Made by a program: the position numbers and the translations under genes. Source: Trichomonas vaginalis G3 (taxonomy: Eukaryota; Parabasalia; Trichomonadida; Trichomonadidae). Taken from it: a DNA stretch of 64,000 bases. The notes below the pieces were generated by a model. The model had not been told where the DNA came from, made no database searches, and saw only the letters and a list, made by a program, of their open reading frames with translations. Below are positions 40,168 to 50,600 of this stretch, in pieces. The first letter of the stretch is position 1. Each line of letters opens with the position of its first letter. Where the stretch lies: positions 22,663,585 to 22,727,584 of the forward strand of contig NC_067205.1 in the NCBI RefSeq assembly GCF_026262505.1, written 5' to 3'.

Positions 40168-41223
40168 ATGATTAAACAACAGCAACTTAAGGCACAAAAC
40201 ACCCAGGTCCCTCAGACCATTACATACGCCATATATGCATATAATTCAAAGACGGCAGAACAAACGCAAAGGTTGAAATATGGAGATTTGGAGATAGTAT
40301 TGAAAAATGAACATTTCGAATTCGTTTGCAAAGGTGGTGCAGTGATATCAAATATAAAAGAAATTTTATTTATGAATTCAAAAATTAAAGGAATACCGGA
40401 TGATATAACATCAATTCCACCAGAAGAACAGAGATATTACGCATTAAATGCATTTCCTAAAGTTTTGAAGATTGGAAGATTTGATTTAAATGAGGAATTC
40501 ATAGAAGGTTTCCTAAACGACATAATGAAGAAGGCGGATAAAACATATGTGGATAGTGAGTTAGAGAAGAAGGCAAATTTGGTTTATGTTGATGAAAAAG
40601 ATAATGAAATTAAAGAAAAGGTTGAATGGTATCATGAATGGACATTTGAGACTTTTAAAGTTAAAGCTGATACAGAATGGGTTTCAGGATGTTTAGACCT
40701 TAAAGCGGATAAAACATATGTTGATGAAAATTATGCAAAGAAGTCGGAAGTAAATGATGTGATTACAAGCATGAAAAATGAAATACTTCAAACATTATAT
40801 CCTGTTGGTTCTATTTATACATCAATGAACTCAACAAATCCAGCAAGTGTTTTAGGTTTTGGTACGTGGAAGCAGATTGTAGATAAATTCTTATACTGTG
40901 CTAGATATTCAAAGCAAACAGGAGGTTCGAAGAAAATTAAAGAAGCAAACCTTCCACCGCACACTCATACAGGAACTACAAACACAACAGGTAATCATTC
41001 ACATTCAATAACAAAAAGAGGTTATATAAATCTTGCAGCGGGTTCGGATAGATGGGGAATGAATAGATATGATATCACAACTGACCCAGTAGATTCAAGC
41101 ACAGGTATTTTCTGTGGAACCGCAGGAAATCATTCACACACTTTCACAACAAATCCAACAGGCTCGGGTAAAGATTACATGCCACCATTTGTGACTGTAT
41201 TCGCATGGTACCGCGTTCATTGA
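40168..41223 (+). CDS. Polinton fibre with phage tail-collar-like C-terminus
   Basis: 351 aa. Residues ~125-205 hold spaced repeats KADKTYVDSELEKKANLVYV and LKADKTYVDENYAKKSEV, the heptad-like repeats common in bacteriophage tail-fibre stalks. The C-terminal ~140 residues begin LYPVGSIYTSMNSTNPAS, then FGTWKQIVDKFLYC. They contain the metal-binding-like histidine clusters PPHTHTGT, GNHSHSI and GNHSHTF, and end YMPPFVTVFAWYRV. This is the layout of phage tail-collar/short-tail-fibre C-domains (T4 gp10/gp12-like, trimeric, His-coordinated). Inferred role: trimeric receptor-binding fibre on a Polinton virion. The frame looks whole. Confidence 0.75.
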   Translation: MIKQQQLKAQNTQVPQTITYAIYAYNSKTAEQTQRLKYGDLEIVLKNEHFEFVCKGGAVISNIKEILFMNSKIKGIPDDITSIPPEEQRYYALNAFPKVLKIGRFDLNEEFIEGFLNDIMKKADKTYVDSELEKKANLVYVDEKDNEIKEKVEWYHEWTFETFKVKADTEWVSGCLDLKADKTYVDENYAKKSEVNDVITSMKNEILQTLYPVGSIYTSMNSTNPASVLGFGTWKQIVDKFLYCARYSKQTGGSKKIKEANLPPHTHTGTTNTTGNHSHSITKRGYINLAAGSDRWGMNRYDITTDPVDSSTGIFCGTAGNHSHTFTTNPTGSGKDYMPPFVTVFAWYRVH

Positions 41224-41354
41224 ATGTGCTTGAGCCCAGACTTTTGGGTCAAGGCTTACCGAATGAACTAAATATATTTTATGTCTGTAATTAATTAGGT
41301 AATGAAGTAATGGATGAACTGCAGAAATAATGTTTACGTTAATGTTTACGTTAA

Positions 41355-41486
41355 TGTTTTTCAGGTTATTCAATAATTAATTATTTTTGAAGAACTGAAA
41401 GTGTCACTACGTCACCATGTCACCAGGTTAATTAACTTCTCTTAAAAATGATGACAACATGACATTTTGACAACAGTCCTGGAAAT
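41355..41486 (+). repeat. Iteron-bearing repeat R1
   Basis: About 130-bp unit containing GGTTATTCAATAATTAATTA, then 8-bp-phased TGTCACTA-CGTCACCA and a third TGTCACCA, GGTTAATTAACTTCTC, and 8-bp-phased TGACAACA-TGACATTT and a third TGACAACA. Four other full copies lie at 42280, 42434, 44990 (inverted) and 45179 (inverted). Confidence 0.9.
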
Positions 41487-41539
41487 TTGATGCAGCCCAA
41501 AAATAAAGTTAGTTTTAAAATCGGTTTCATTTTTTTATT

Positions 41540-42224
41540 TTGTATGTAAGAACAGAAATGTCAGTCGAAGCAAAATCATTTACGAACAAATCTAATGGCG
41601 AAACATTCACAAAAGGCACTTATAACGGTATTGAAGTCTTACGTAGAGACAAGGATGGTTACATTAATGCAACAAATATGTGTCAGCAGTTTAGGAAAGA
41701 CTTTAGAAAGTTGTTGGAAAATAAGTCCTGGGAGAGAGTATATATATAAGGCATTTTGTGAAGAATATAGCAACCGCCGGAATTCAGACTGTTGCTTTTT
41801 ATACAAAATTCATGCAGGAATTCCTGATGAAATCAAACAGGTTAGAGGAACGTATGTAGACCCAAGACTTATAAACTATATAGCAATGTGGGCTTCTCCA
41901 AAATATTGCATAGCAGTTGGAAAAATTATGGACTCCATAGACAAGAAAGTTCATGAGAAATTAGATGAAGAAGAACTCGAAGATACAGTAGAGAATGCTA
42001 AACATTTGTTTGAAGAAGAAGTTAGAAAAATGTGCGAAAAACAATTAGAACATGAACGTGAGATATATTATGGTTATAGAGATTCTCCATACGAACTAGA
42101 CCAATGGGAACAAGAAGATTTAAAGAGAGAATTTAGAGAATATGAACTCGCTAAGATAGCATTAGAAACTGCAGAAAAGAAGTTAAAAGTTTGGGGTCGT
42201 TTTGTAAAAAAATATTGTGAGTAA
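41540..42224 (+). pseudogene. Polinton KilA-N domain gene, broken
   Basis: The N-terminal part has the KilA-N signature (GIEVLRRDKDGYINATNMCQ) and a later part its second half (GTYVDPRLINYIAMWASPKY), followed by a long charged coiled coil. KilA-N is a DNA-binding domain of large DNA viruses and phages. The gene sits between iteron repeats R1 and R2. It is broken (about one break). Confidence 0.8.
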
Positions 42225-42279
42225 ATGAACCATTTATTTTTGTCATAAACGACCAAAAATATATTTTATCGTTTATGGT

Positions 42280-42407
42280 TTTTAGGTTATTCAATAATTA
42301 ATTATTTTTGAAGAACTGAGGGTGTCACTACGTCACCATGTCACCAGGTTAATTAACTTCTCTGAAAAAATGAGACAACATGACATTTTGACAACAGTCC
42401 TGGAAAT
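42280..42407 (+). repeat. Iteron-bearing repeat R2
   Basis: Direct copy of R1 with the same two 8-bp-phased triplets; one small difference in the AACTTCTCTGAAAAAATGAG spacer. Confidence 0.88.
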
Positions 42408-42433
42408 AAATTTTATCGTTAATGTTTACGTTT

Positions 42434-42566
42434 ATGGTTTTTAGGTTATTCAATAATTAATTATTTTTGAAGAACCGAGGGTGTCACTACGTCACCATGT
42501 CACCAGGTTAATTAACTTCTCTTAAAAATGATGACAACATGACATTTTGACAACAGTCCTGGAAAT
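42434..42566 (+). repeat. Iteron-bearing repeat R3
   Basis: Direct copy, ~25 bases after R2 and ~60 bases before the primase-helicase start; near-identical to R1. Confidence 0.88.
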
Positions 42567-42628
42567 ATGATGCAGTCCAAAAATAAAATTAGTTTTAAAA
42601 TTATTTTTATTTTTTTATTCCTATATAA

Positions 42629-44950
42629 ATGACAGCAACAAACAACAACAGCAACAACAACAACTTTATCGTTTCTGATGAAAAAGTTATTGATTCATTA
42701 GCTGAGGAATTAGTTGTGGCAGAAACTAAAACCCTCAACGAAAGAATTGGTGAAAACAAGATTGATTTACATAACTACCTCAAACACGATGGAGGAAGAG
42801 GAAGGAAAACTGGTATGGCTTTATTAGTAAATAAAATTTCAAATTTAACGATTATAGATGTTGATATTAATAAATCATACAATGATGAACTTAAAGAAAC
42901 AGTTAGAAAAGATATTTTATCAAAACTTTCGGATAAAGATGTTATCGTTAAAACCGCTTCAGGAGGTCTTCACATTTATTGCAACACTAATTTCTTCTAT
43001 TCAACCTCGAACAGAATGATTAAATGTTATTCCTGCAATGATTATGATATCGATATCATGACTTCTATGGATGATTCAAAGCGTTCTTTAGTAGTTATGG
43101 CTGATTCAAGAGTTCGCAAGAATGCAACAGAACCAATCAATACATACTCATTCATTCGTGGAAGTTACGATTCAACATTAACTAGAACAGTAAATGATAT
43201 ATTAAATGATTTGAATATTAATGTAAGAGTTGAACAAAAGAATGAAGAAATAAAGACTATCATGAATGAAAACAAAGATGTAAACATTGACGATAAACTT
43301 GCCCAGAGCATAGTTGATGGTATTAGTGATTTTGAAGTACATAATGACGGTGGAAACATGAATTTGGAAAAAGAAGTTACATTATTCACACTGTTTCAAG
43401 CTATTAATTCATTACCTAATCATTTAATTAATGAAGCATACGATAACGTTTATAACTTCTGCAGCTTAACAGAAAATGCAAAAAGTAATTTTGAAAAAGC
43501 ACGTAGTAGATATGCACATTTAATGACTTCTCCATTTGTTTTAGTGAAGATTCTAAAACTATATCAAAAGGAATATTATGATGAATACGTTTTACCTTTA
43601 TTACGTAAGCCAAAAATAACATTTGATATCAAACTTGATGACTCGTTTTTGATAACAGATATTAGACGTAAAGCTGAAAATCATCAGTATAAAAACAGTT
43701 CTGAAGTAATTGAGGATTTATCACGTGTAATCCGTTTTGTAGATTGTGGAAATAAATACTTCATTCAAAAGGACTATAATATCCACGACAAAATGAATCA
43801 AATATCATTCGTTCTTCAATCAAACATGAAAGAGTCACTTAAAATGATTAAATTATTTAAAGAAGAAGGTAAAACCATAACAGCATGGGACGTACTACTA
43901 AATCAATTATCCTCATTAACCGTTAAGGGTGTTTGCTTTAAATCTGATTCCCCAGATGTTTTCTCAACGTTTCAGAGTTATAAATACAACATTCTCGAAA
44001 AGCCTGATTACTCAAAAATTGAGATGTTTATGAATTTCATTAAAGAAGCCATTTGTGATAATAACGATGAAGTGTATAAATACCTTCTCGGCTGGATTGC
44101 ATCAATGATTCAACATCCTGGAATCAAGAATGAAACAGCAATTATTTTGAAAGGACTTCAGGGAACAGGTAAAAACAGATTTACAGACATTATTTCTGAA
44201 CTCCTCGCTGGTTATTCATGTAAAAACATTACTGAAATAAGTGAGCTAACGGGTAATTTCAATTCAGTAGTTGAGAATAAAATGTTTCTTGTACTTAATG
44301 AACTCAAGAATGTTGGTGAAGATAGACTCGCAAACTTCAACGCTTTGAAATCAATTATTACAGATAATGCGATTAGAATTAATGAAAAGAATCAACCCAG
44401 AAGAACTGCTCAGAACGTTGCAAACGTCATTTTGGTAACTAATAACGTCTACCCTGTCAAAATTGAAGTTGGAGACAGAAGATACGTAGTTTTAAGGGTT
44501 AATGGTAAATTTAAGGGTCAATTTGATTACTTCAAGAATTTGATGAATTCATGCACTAAGGAATTTTATGATAATTTACTGACGTATTTTATGCAATATG
44601 ACCTTTCATCATTTAATGTACGAATCATACCGATGAGTGAAGCCAAACAAGATTTAATAGAATTATCAACAAATCCTTTAGATGAATGGATGAATACACA
44701 TTATGATGAATTGTGTGCAGGTATGACGTGTAAAAATGCTCTATTCTGCAAACCATCAGACATGAAAGACAAGAATTTCCAAATGAGCATTAAGGATAAA
44801 TGTGATAGGAAACAGAGAAGAATAGATGGTAAACAAACATGGTGTTATGTTTTGAAAGAAGAAATGAAAGGATTATATAAACAGGTTGAACCAAACGATA
44901 ATGAGGATTCATTTACTGATGATGAAATACCTGTAAATGAGGCAGTATAA
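42629..44950 (+). CDS. Polinton primase-SF3 helicase (D5-like)
   Basis: 773 aa, one open frame. The N-terminal ~190 residues resemble archaeo-eukaryotic primase/PrimPol domains (TIIDVDINKSYND near 75, VIVKTASGGLHIYC near 112). The C-terminal third is a superfamily-3 helicase: Walker A GLQGTGKNRF (~509), Walker B KMFLVLNELKN (~552) and motif C with a terminal Asn (VANVILVTNN, ~605). This is the replicative D5-type primase-helicase of nucleocytoplasmic viruses and some Polintons. It lies between R3 and the inverted R4, so it is framed by iteron repeats. The frame looks whole. Confidence 0.88.
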   Translation: MTATNNNSNNNNFIVSDEKVIDSLAEELVVAETKTLNERIGENKIDLHNYLKHDGGRGRKTGMALLVNKISNLTIIDVDINKSYNDELKETVRKDILSKLSDKDVIVKTASGGLHIYCNTNFFYSTSNRMIKCYSCNDYDIDIMTSMDDSKRSLVVMADSRVRKNATEPINTYSFIRGSYDSTLTRTVNDILNDLNINVRVEQKNEEIKTIMNENKDVNIDDKLAQSIVDGISDFEVHNDGGNMNLEKEVTLFTLFQAINSLPNHLINEAYDNVYNFCSLTENAKSNFEKARSRYAHLMTSPFVLVKILKLYQKEYYDEYVLPLLRKPKITFDIKLDDSFLITDIRRKAENHQYKNSSEVIEDLSRVIRFVDCGNKYFIQKDYNIHDKMNQISFVLQSNMKESLKMIKLFKEEGKTITAWDVLLNQLSSLTVKGVCFKSDSPDVFSTFQSYKYNILEKPDYSKIEMFMNFIKEAICDNNDEVYKYLLGWIASMIQHPGIKNETAIILKGLQGTGKNRFTDIISELLAGYSCKNITEISELTGNFNSVVENKMFLVLNELKNVGEDRLANFNALKSIITDNAIRINEKNQPRRTAQNVANVILVTNNVYPVKIEVGDRRYVVLRVNGKFKGQFDYFKNLMNSCTKEFYDNLLTYFMQYDLSSFNVRIIPMSEAKQDLIELSTNPLDEWMNTHYDELCAGMTCKNALFCKPSDMKDKNFQMSIKDKCDRKQRRIDGKQTWCYVLKEEMKGLYKQVEPNDNEDSFTDDEIPVNEAV

Positions 44951-44989
44951 ATTATGATTTGAATTTATTTTTGCATTAATCCTGCTGTG

Positions 44990-45109
44990 TTGTCAAAATG
45001 TCATGTTGTCATCATTTTTAAGAGAAGTTAATTAACCTGGTGACATGGTGACGTAGTGACACCCTCAGTTCTTCAAAAATAATTAATTATTGAATAACCT
45101 AAAAACATT
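44990..45109 (-). repeat. Iteron-bearing repeat R4 (inverted)
   Basis: Reverse complement of R1-R3 (TTGTCAAAATGTCATGTTGT, GGTGACATGGTGACGTAGTG), just after the primase-helicase stop. Confidence 0.88.
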
Positions 45110-45178
45110 AACGTAAACATGAGACTTTGTCTCCGGACTCTTTGAGTCACTTAACGTAACCATTAATTTTCGTAAATG

Positions 45179-45297
45179 TTGTCAAAATGTCATGTTGTCA
45201 CACTTTTTTAAAGAAGTTAATTAACCTGGTGACATGGTGACGTAGTGACACCCTCAGTTCTTCAAAAATAATTAATTATTGAATAACCTAAAAACCA
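45179..45297 (-). repeat. Iteron-bearing repeat R5 (inverted), plus partial at 45370-45398
   Basis: Second inverted copy; a third, partial copy keeping only the TTGTCAAAATGTCATGTTGT triplet lies at 45370-45398. Confidence 0.85.
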
Positions 45298-45436
45298 TAA
45301 ACGATAAAATATATTTTTGGGTCATTTACACTCATTACGATGAAGTCATGACAAATCATTTCCGGGACTGTTGTCAAAATGTCATGTTGTCACAAACTTT
45401 AGAACGGCATAATTTAAATTTTTATTTTTATCATAA

Positions 45437-45601
45437 ATGGATACCCCACAAGCTCAAAATTTACCACGAATCATAACAAGGGAGGAAACGATAAAAATGA
45501 TGCGAGAACTTGCTAAAAATAACAAACCACTAAAACTGAGAAAATGTGGTTATGCAGTAATGATGGAAAGAGAGATGTTGTCAAAGAAAAATAAAAATTA
45601 A
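45437..45601 (+). CDS. Polinton 54-aa basic protein, unknown
   Basis: ATG-started small frame MDTPQAQNLPRIITREETIK, highly basic, ending KKNKN. It overlaps the 3' end of the convergent 106-aa gene by four bases and follows a TTTTTATTTTTATCATAA leader like other Polinton genes. No family recognised. Confidence 0.4.
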   Translation: MDTPQAQNLPRIITREETIKMMRELAKNNKPLKLRKCGYAVMMEREMLSKKNKN

Positions 45602-45918
45602 ATTTGGATTGAGTTTAAAAATTCATCTTTATTAAATTCATCTCTTCCAATCAATTTATTTATTCTATTAAATTCTTTTATTTTTGCTTCACTCAGTTTA
45701 AGGATTGAACGGTAAGTTTCTAATTTTTCGATTATTTCCTTCTTCTCTTTATCGTTTTCAATTACTTTAGTTTTATGGGCATCAACCCCACCGCATTGCG
45801 GCTTCTTTTTGTAATAGCATATTTTTGATTTAATTCTGTTTAGTTTCTTTTTATATTCATCGTCTGGACTCTGAATCTTAATTGAATCAGGACTCTTGGC
45901 TGCTTCGTTGTCACTCAT
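45598..45918 (-). CDS. Polinton 106-aa charged protein, unknown
   Basis: Lys/Glu-rich, probably helical throughout, with one central CYYKKKPQCGG patch. It lies 19 bases downstream of the integrase on the same strand. Unknown function. Confidence 0.5.
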   Translation of the reverse strand: MSDNEAAKSPDSIKIQSPDDEYKKKLNRIKSKICYYKKKPQCGGVDAHKTKVIENDKEKKEIIEKLETYRSILKLSEAKIKEFNRINKLIGRDEFNKDEFLNSIQI

Positions 45919-45937
45919 TTCTTACGAAATAAAAAAA

Positions 45938-47458
45938 TTAAATATTATTTAAATATAATGGAGTAATAAAATAAATTGGAATTTCTATTAATTTATTGTC
46001 AACTTCAACTAATGCATTGCCGTTAATATATCTAACAAATTCAGCTATTGTGTCAAATCTTCGTCTTCTTTTTGTCATTGATTTATTAGTTTTTCCATAA
46101 TCGAGATGAATCAAAACTTTATCCCCTTGTTTAAAATTCATGAGCCCCGAATTAATTTGTTCACGTTTAACATCATTCAACCTTTCCATTTGCTTTCTAA
46201 TATATTCCCATTCTTTTGAAATATCATTTTTCATTTCCACTGGTTTCATGTTTATTGTTCTATGCCATGTATTATTGTAATAATATACTAACTGTTGTAT
46301 GATGGAGTCATGATTTCCATCCCAGTATATCTGACCGTTAACCCCTAACGCATCTCTAAGAGTTCTCATTACCGCATCAACTATTTTATTATGAAACGTA
46401 TATGGAGAGGATGAAAAGAAAAAATTAATTTGTGGGAAATAATGAGTCATAGTTGCCTGAAATCCTTTATCACCATCACCCCTGATATTATCTACTCTTT
46501 CATGATCTAGTAAGTATTGAATAGCTCTTCTTGTTTCCTGTTCTGTTTTCCCTTTCACTGGAATGCAATATAAATATCTAGTGTTAATGTTAATGGCAAA
46601 TAAATAAGTAACGTTTCCTTTTGAATATTCCAGATGATCGATTTCGTATGAATATGGATATGGTGCAAATGAAGGGCGACTAAATTTTTCCTTTAACGGT
46701 TGAATTTTTGGGTCAGTTGGTTTATTTAATATTTTGAAATCCTTTTTAAAATCTTTTTGCTTCTTTAATGTTTGAAATGGATATAATAAAGTGAATGATG
46801 AAGGATTAACTGAAGGAGGGGGCGGTACTGTCGTTGGAGGTTTTGGTGTTGCAAGTGGTTTAATTTTATCTGCTTTGATTTTGGATTTCATTCCTTCCTT
46901 CATTAATTCTGGATGTATTCTATTCATTTGTTTTAAATATGCTGTATATAAAGGTTTGATATACTTTCCCGCTTCGAGTTTATGTTGAAGGATGAATTCC
47001 AAAAGTTGATCTTCATTTAAAAGTCGGGCTGAATATGGTTTAACTAATGAATCATAAATTAAAGCTTGTGCTTCATTTATGGTCTGAAGGACCTGGGTAT
47101 TTTGCACCTTTTGTTTTTGTTCCTTTGGCTTTTGCGGCTCAGGATTATATAATTTATATAATTCATCAATATCTTCTTCTGTTAATACTTTATTTTTGAA
47201 ATCTTTCAACTGTTTAAGTTGTGATTTAGTTTTTCCCTTTGTATATTCATTATTTTTAATTTTGTCTTTAATTTTAGAAATTATTCTATCATGATATTTC
47301 AAAATTTCATTTTTATAATATGGATAATAATATTCCATATCATCACCCATTATATTGTTATCATATTTTTGGAGATATGCTTTTAAATCATAATAATCAA
47401 GAAAATTTTGATTAAATACTAAATCATCAATTAAAATTTTTAAATCTATGTTATCCAT
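45938..47458 (-). CDS. Polinton retroviral-type integrase
   Basis: 506 aa, single open frame. The N-terminal half is helical and Pro-rich. The rve catalytic core runs ~275-415: SYEIDHLEYSKGN (first acidic strand), VDNIRGDGDKGF (second) and a helix TFHNKIVDAVMRTLRD, followed by WHRTINMKPVE. The C-terminal SH3-like DNA-binding fold is GDKVLIHLDYGKTN through FDTIAEFVRYI. This is the Polinton c-integrase class, which inserts the element with a 6-bp staggered cut, matching the AATTAT duplication seen. Confidence 0.85.
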   Translation of the reverse strand: MDNIDLKILIDDLVFNQNFLDYYDLKAYLQKYDNNIMGDDMEYYYPYYKNEILKYHDRIISKIKDKIKNNEYTKGKTKSQLKQLKDFKNKVLTEEDIDELYKLYNPEPQKPKEQKQKVQNTQVLQTINEAQALIYDSLVKPYSARLLNEDQLLEFILQHKLEAGKYIKPLYTAYLKQMNRIHPELMKEGMKSKIKADKIKPLATPKPPTTVPPPPSVNPSSFTLLYPFQTLKKQKDFKKDFKILNKPTDPKIQPLKEKFSRPSFAPYPYSYEIDHLEYSKGNVTYLFAININTRYLYCIPVKGKTEQETRRAIQYLLDHERVDNIRGDGDKGFQATMTHYFPQINFFFSSSPYTFHNKIVDAVMRTLRDALGVNGQIYWDGNHDSIIQQLVYYYNNTWHRTINMKPVEMKNDISKEWEYIRKQMERLNDVKREQINSGLMNFKQGDKVLIHLDYGKTNKSMTKRRRRFDTIAEFVRYINGNALVEVDNKLIEIPIYFITPLYLNNI

Positions 47459-47605
47459 TTATATAAAAATCAAATAAATGTTTTAAGGGTGCCCACCTCT
47501 TTGAATCATAGTATCAAAACCGTTATTTACATATTGAATCGCATCATTAACAGTTCCTTTTGTCTCTTCTGTGGCATTTCATTAAAAATAAAATTTTAAA
47601 TTGTA

Positions 47606-50600
47606 TTAAATAAATGGCATACAACATCCATTTTCACAACATACAGACTTAGTGTGTGCTCCTGTTAATGCAGTCTTACCAATTGTTAAGCGAGTCATTG
47701 ACCCGTTTTTAAGTTGTAAATTAATATTCTGACCATCAAATATCACTTTATCATTTATTATATCCAAATAATTTTTAGGTGTTAATTGTTTATTTTGTCG
47801 TAAACTAACTCCTTTCATTTTTTGTGCAATCTTTTTAAAATCACTTCCATCAATTGAACCGTTGAATGATGTATAACACTTGGGGCATAAAGCAACCATG
47901 TTATTACCTTGTTTCTCAATTGCTAAACCCAATAACTTCTTCTCATGTGCTTTTTCTTCAGCTTTATTCTTTAATTTAGGTTTAAATTTCTCATCAAAAC
48001 AGAAGAAATCAAAAGGTGCGAATTTGAAAATGTTTTTATCATAAAATTGTTTATCGGTTACAATTGCTTGAAATGCTTGAGTGTTAGGAAGATTTGGGTC
48101 GCCAGCGATTGCCCAATAAGATGAATCAGTATCACCTTCAATGAAATGAAAACGATTAACATTCATGCATTTATACATAAAATCATAAATGAAAACCAAA
48201 TACCAGTATTTTGCGTTATCTAAAGTGAAGAATGCCTCTTGTAAACATGTATCACATCTATAAAATCTATCTTTAAGCATCACTTGATATGTATCCTCAC
48301 CTATTTCTCTTATGTTTTTAAACTTATTTGACATACATGCAACGCGTGACTTCTGTGCATTCATTATTTTAGTCTTTGCGTAATTTTGTGTATTCATTGC
48401 ATCGTAACCATATGATCCATTAAGCGAAATCTTGCAAAATAAACTTTTTCCTTTATTTCCTTCTAATTCAGCCTTTTGTCTTTCGTTCATAAATTTGTTC
48501 GCAAATTCATTAAAACAAGTTTTTTAGTAAATGTTAAAATTGATTGAATGTCATCAATGATAAAATGAAATCTGTCTATTAGATACCAAAGATAATAAGA
48601 AGAAAATGGTTGATATTGGTTGTATGTTGATGCTAACTGAGTTAATTTCCTCTGTTTCTGGTCAACTGGTAGATTGTTTGATTTCATGTAATTATACATA
48701 AAACTGCCAATTGTTTTTTCATCTGTGATAATATCTAAGTTTCTTATTATTGGTAAAAAGTTTATGTAATCATTAATGTATTTTTCATCAATGTGACCCT
48801 TTACTTCAGCCACGAATAAAGTATTTTTCTTCTTAATTATTCCCAGTGCTTTTGCTTTCTTTGTTGCTGTATCACAAATGATAACACCATTCAATCTTCC
48901 CGGCATATACATTTTATGGTCAGTATATTGAATGAAATCATGAGGATTAGATGAAAATGATGAAGGATATAATGAATTAAAATCAACACCAACGAAATGA
49001 GTCATGATGTTGGAAGTGTCCTCATTTGATACAGTTTTAGTTTCTGGACTATATGAAAGTTTATTAATGTGCGTGATTCCTTTAAGATTTACTCTATGTT
49101 GAACATTTGATAAACCACCAGTAATTACATTACGGAGAATGTGATAAGCTTCAACTGAATCTAAAGTCATTGGTAAATTATTTTTTAATGCATAATTTCT
49201 TAAATTGATTCTTAAGCGTTGAACATCTTCATCTTTATTTGATTTTACGACATTGCAATAACAACACATTAACTGACAATTTTCTTTGGTGTTTGGTTTT
49301 TCATTATCGATTCTATCCAATGTTGGTTTATTTGCATATGTAAACGCTTTACCACACATTTTGCATTTAGATGAAAGGATTAAATCGTGATAGTATTGAA
49401 AATCATCCATTGAAACATTATTTTTAGTATCCCTTTCTGCTTTTTCATCTTGTTTCTTATATGATTCAATTTTATATTTCCAATACTTTTTCGTTAATTC
49501 AAAACTTGATTCTATCTCTTCCTCGGGATATTTTTCATTAGGATTAAAGTCTTTATATGCTAAAGCGTAACGAATCATTGAAGCATTCGATGATAAAGAA
49601 AGATTATGAAGCATGTCAATTTTATAAACAAATGTTTCTTCAATAATTTTATCGATTGGGTCAATCATAATTTCAACATCTTTATTGCAATAATGAATAA
49701 AATATTCTAATCTATTCTTAAAGTTTTTAGCATCATTGAGATATATTTGATAATCACTATCTGATATAGTTTCTTGAGTTAATGCTGAATAAAATGAATC
49801 TTGAGTGAATGGTTCCACTTTATATAATTCTTCTTCGTAATTTTCCCATGTGATGAATTGATAAGGGAAAAAGGATTTAACACGTGATTTATTGTTTCCG
49901 AAATCTTGAGTGAATTGGTCTAATGTCCCACCCGCTATATAATTTCTGATGTCAATAAATCTCAATTCATATGGAACGTTTGTTTTCTTTACAATGATTT
50001 GCTTAAATTGTGAAGATGAACCCAGCATTGATTTTATTTTCCATTTTGCAGTGTTTAAATCACGAAGAATTAAATTTAAATCAAACTTTCCCGAATTAAA
50101 ACCTATGATATTCACTTTATTGAATTCCTCATCTAGAAGTTCTTTAAATGCTTCCTTCTGTTTTTCATTTAATGTTTGAGACAAAGTCCCCGCCGTTTGC
50201 GGCTTCAATAATTCTTCATATTGTTCAATATTTGATTCAACAACTAATGAACAGGTTGAAAATAAAAACTCAATCCAATCAGAAATAAAAGAATCACTTG
50301 AAGTTAAGCAAAAATTCCTCGTATATGTTTTATCATTTAATTTAACCGTTGATGATACCATGAATGGTTTTAAGTAAGCGTTCAAAGTTGCACACTCAGA
50401 AAGTTGTAATTCTTCTTTAGTCTCTAATGTTTCGAAGTCAAAAGTAATATAATATCTTGTCGGTTGATAATATTCCTGCAAATTGTGAGCTAATAACCAC
50501 TGATATATCTTCTGTTTCGTAATATGTGGTGCATATGGTTGCTGTGTCTTTTGCAATTGAACGTCTTGAATTAATCTTCCATTATTTTCTTTACATTTCT

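Noticed and set aside
41355-45398. CRISPR-like array
   Set aside because: The repeats are ~130 bp, few, in both orientations and separated by genes, not short direct repeats with spacers.
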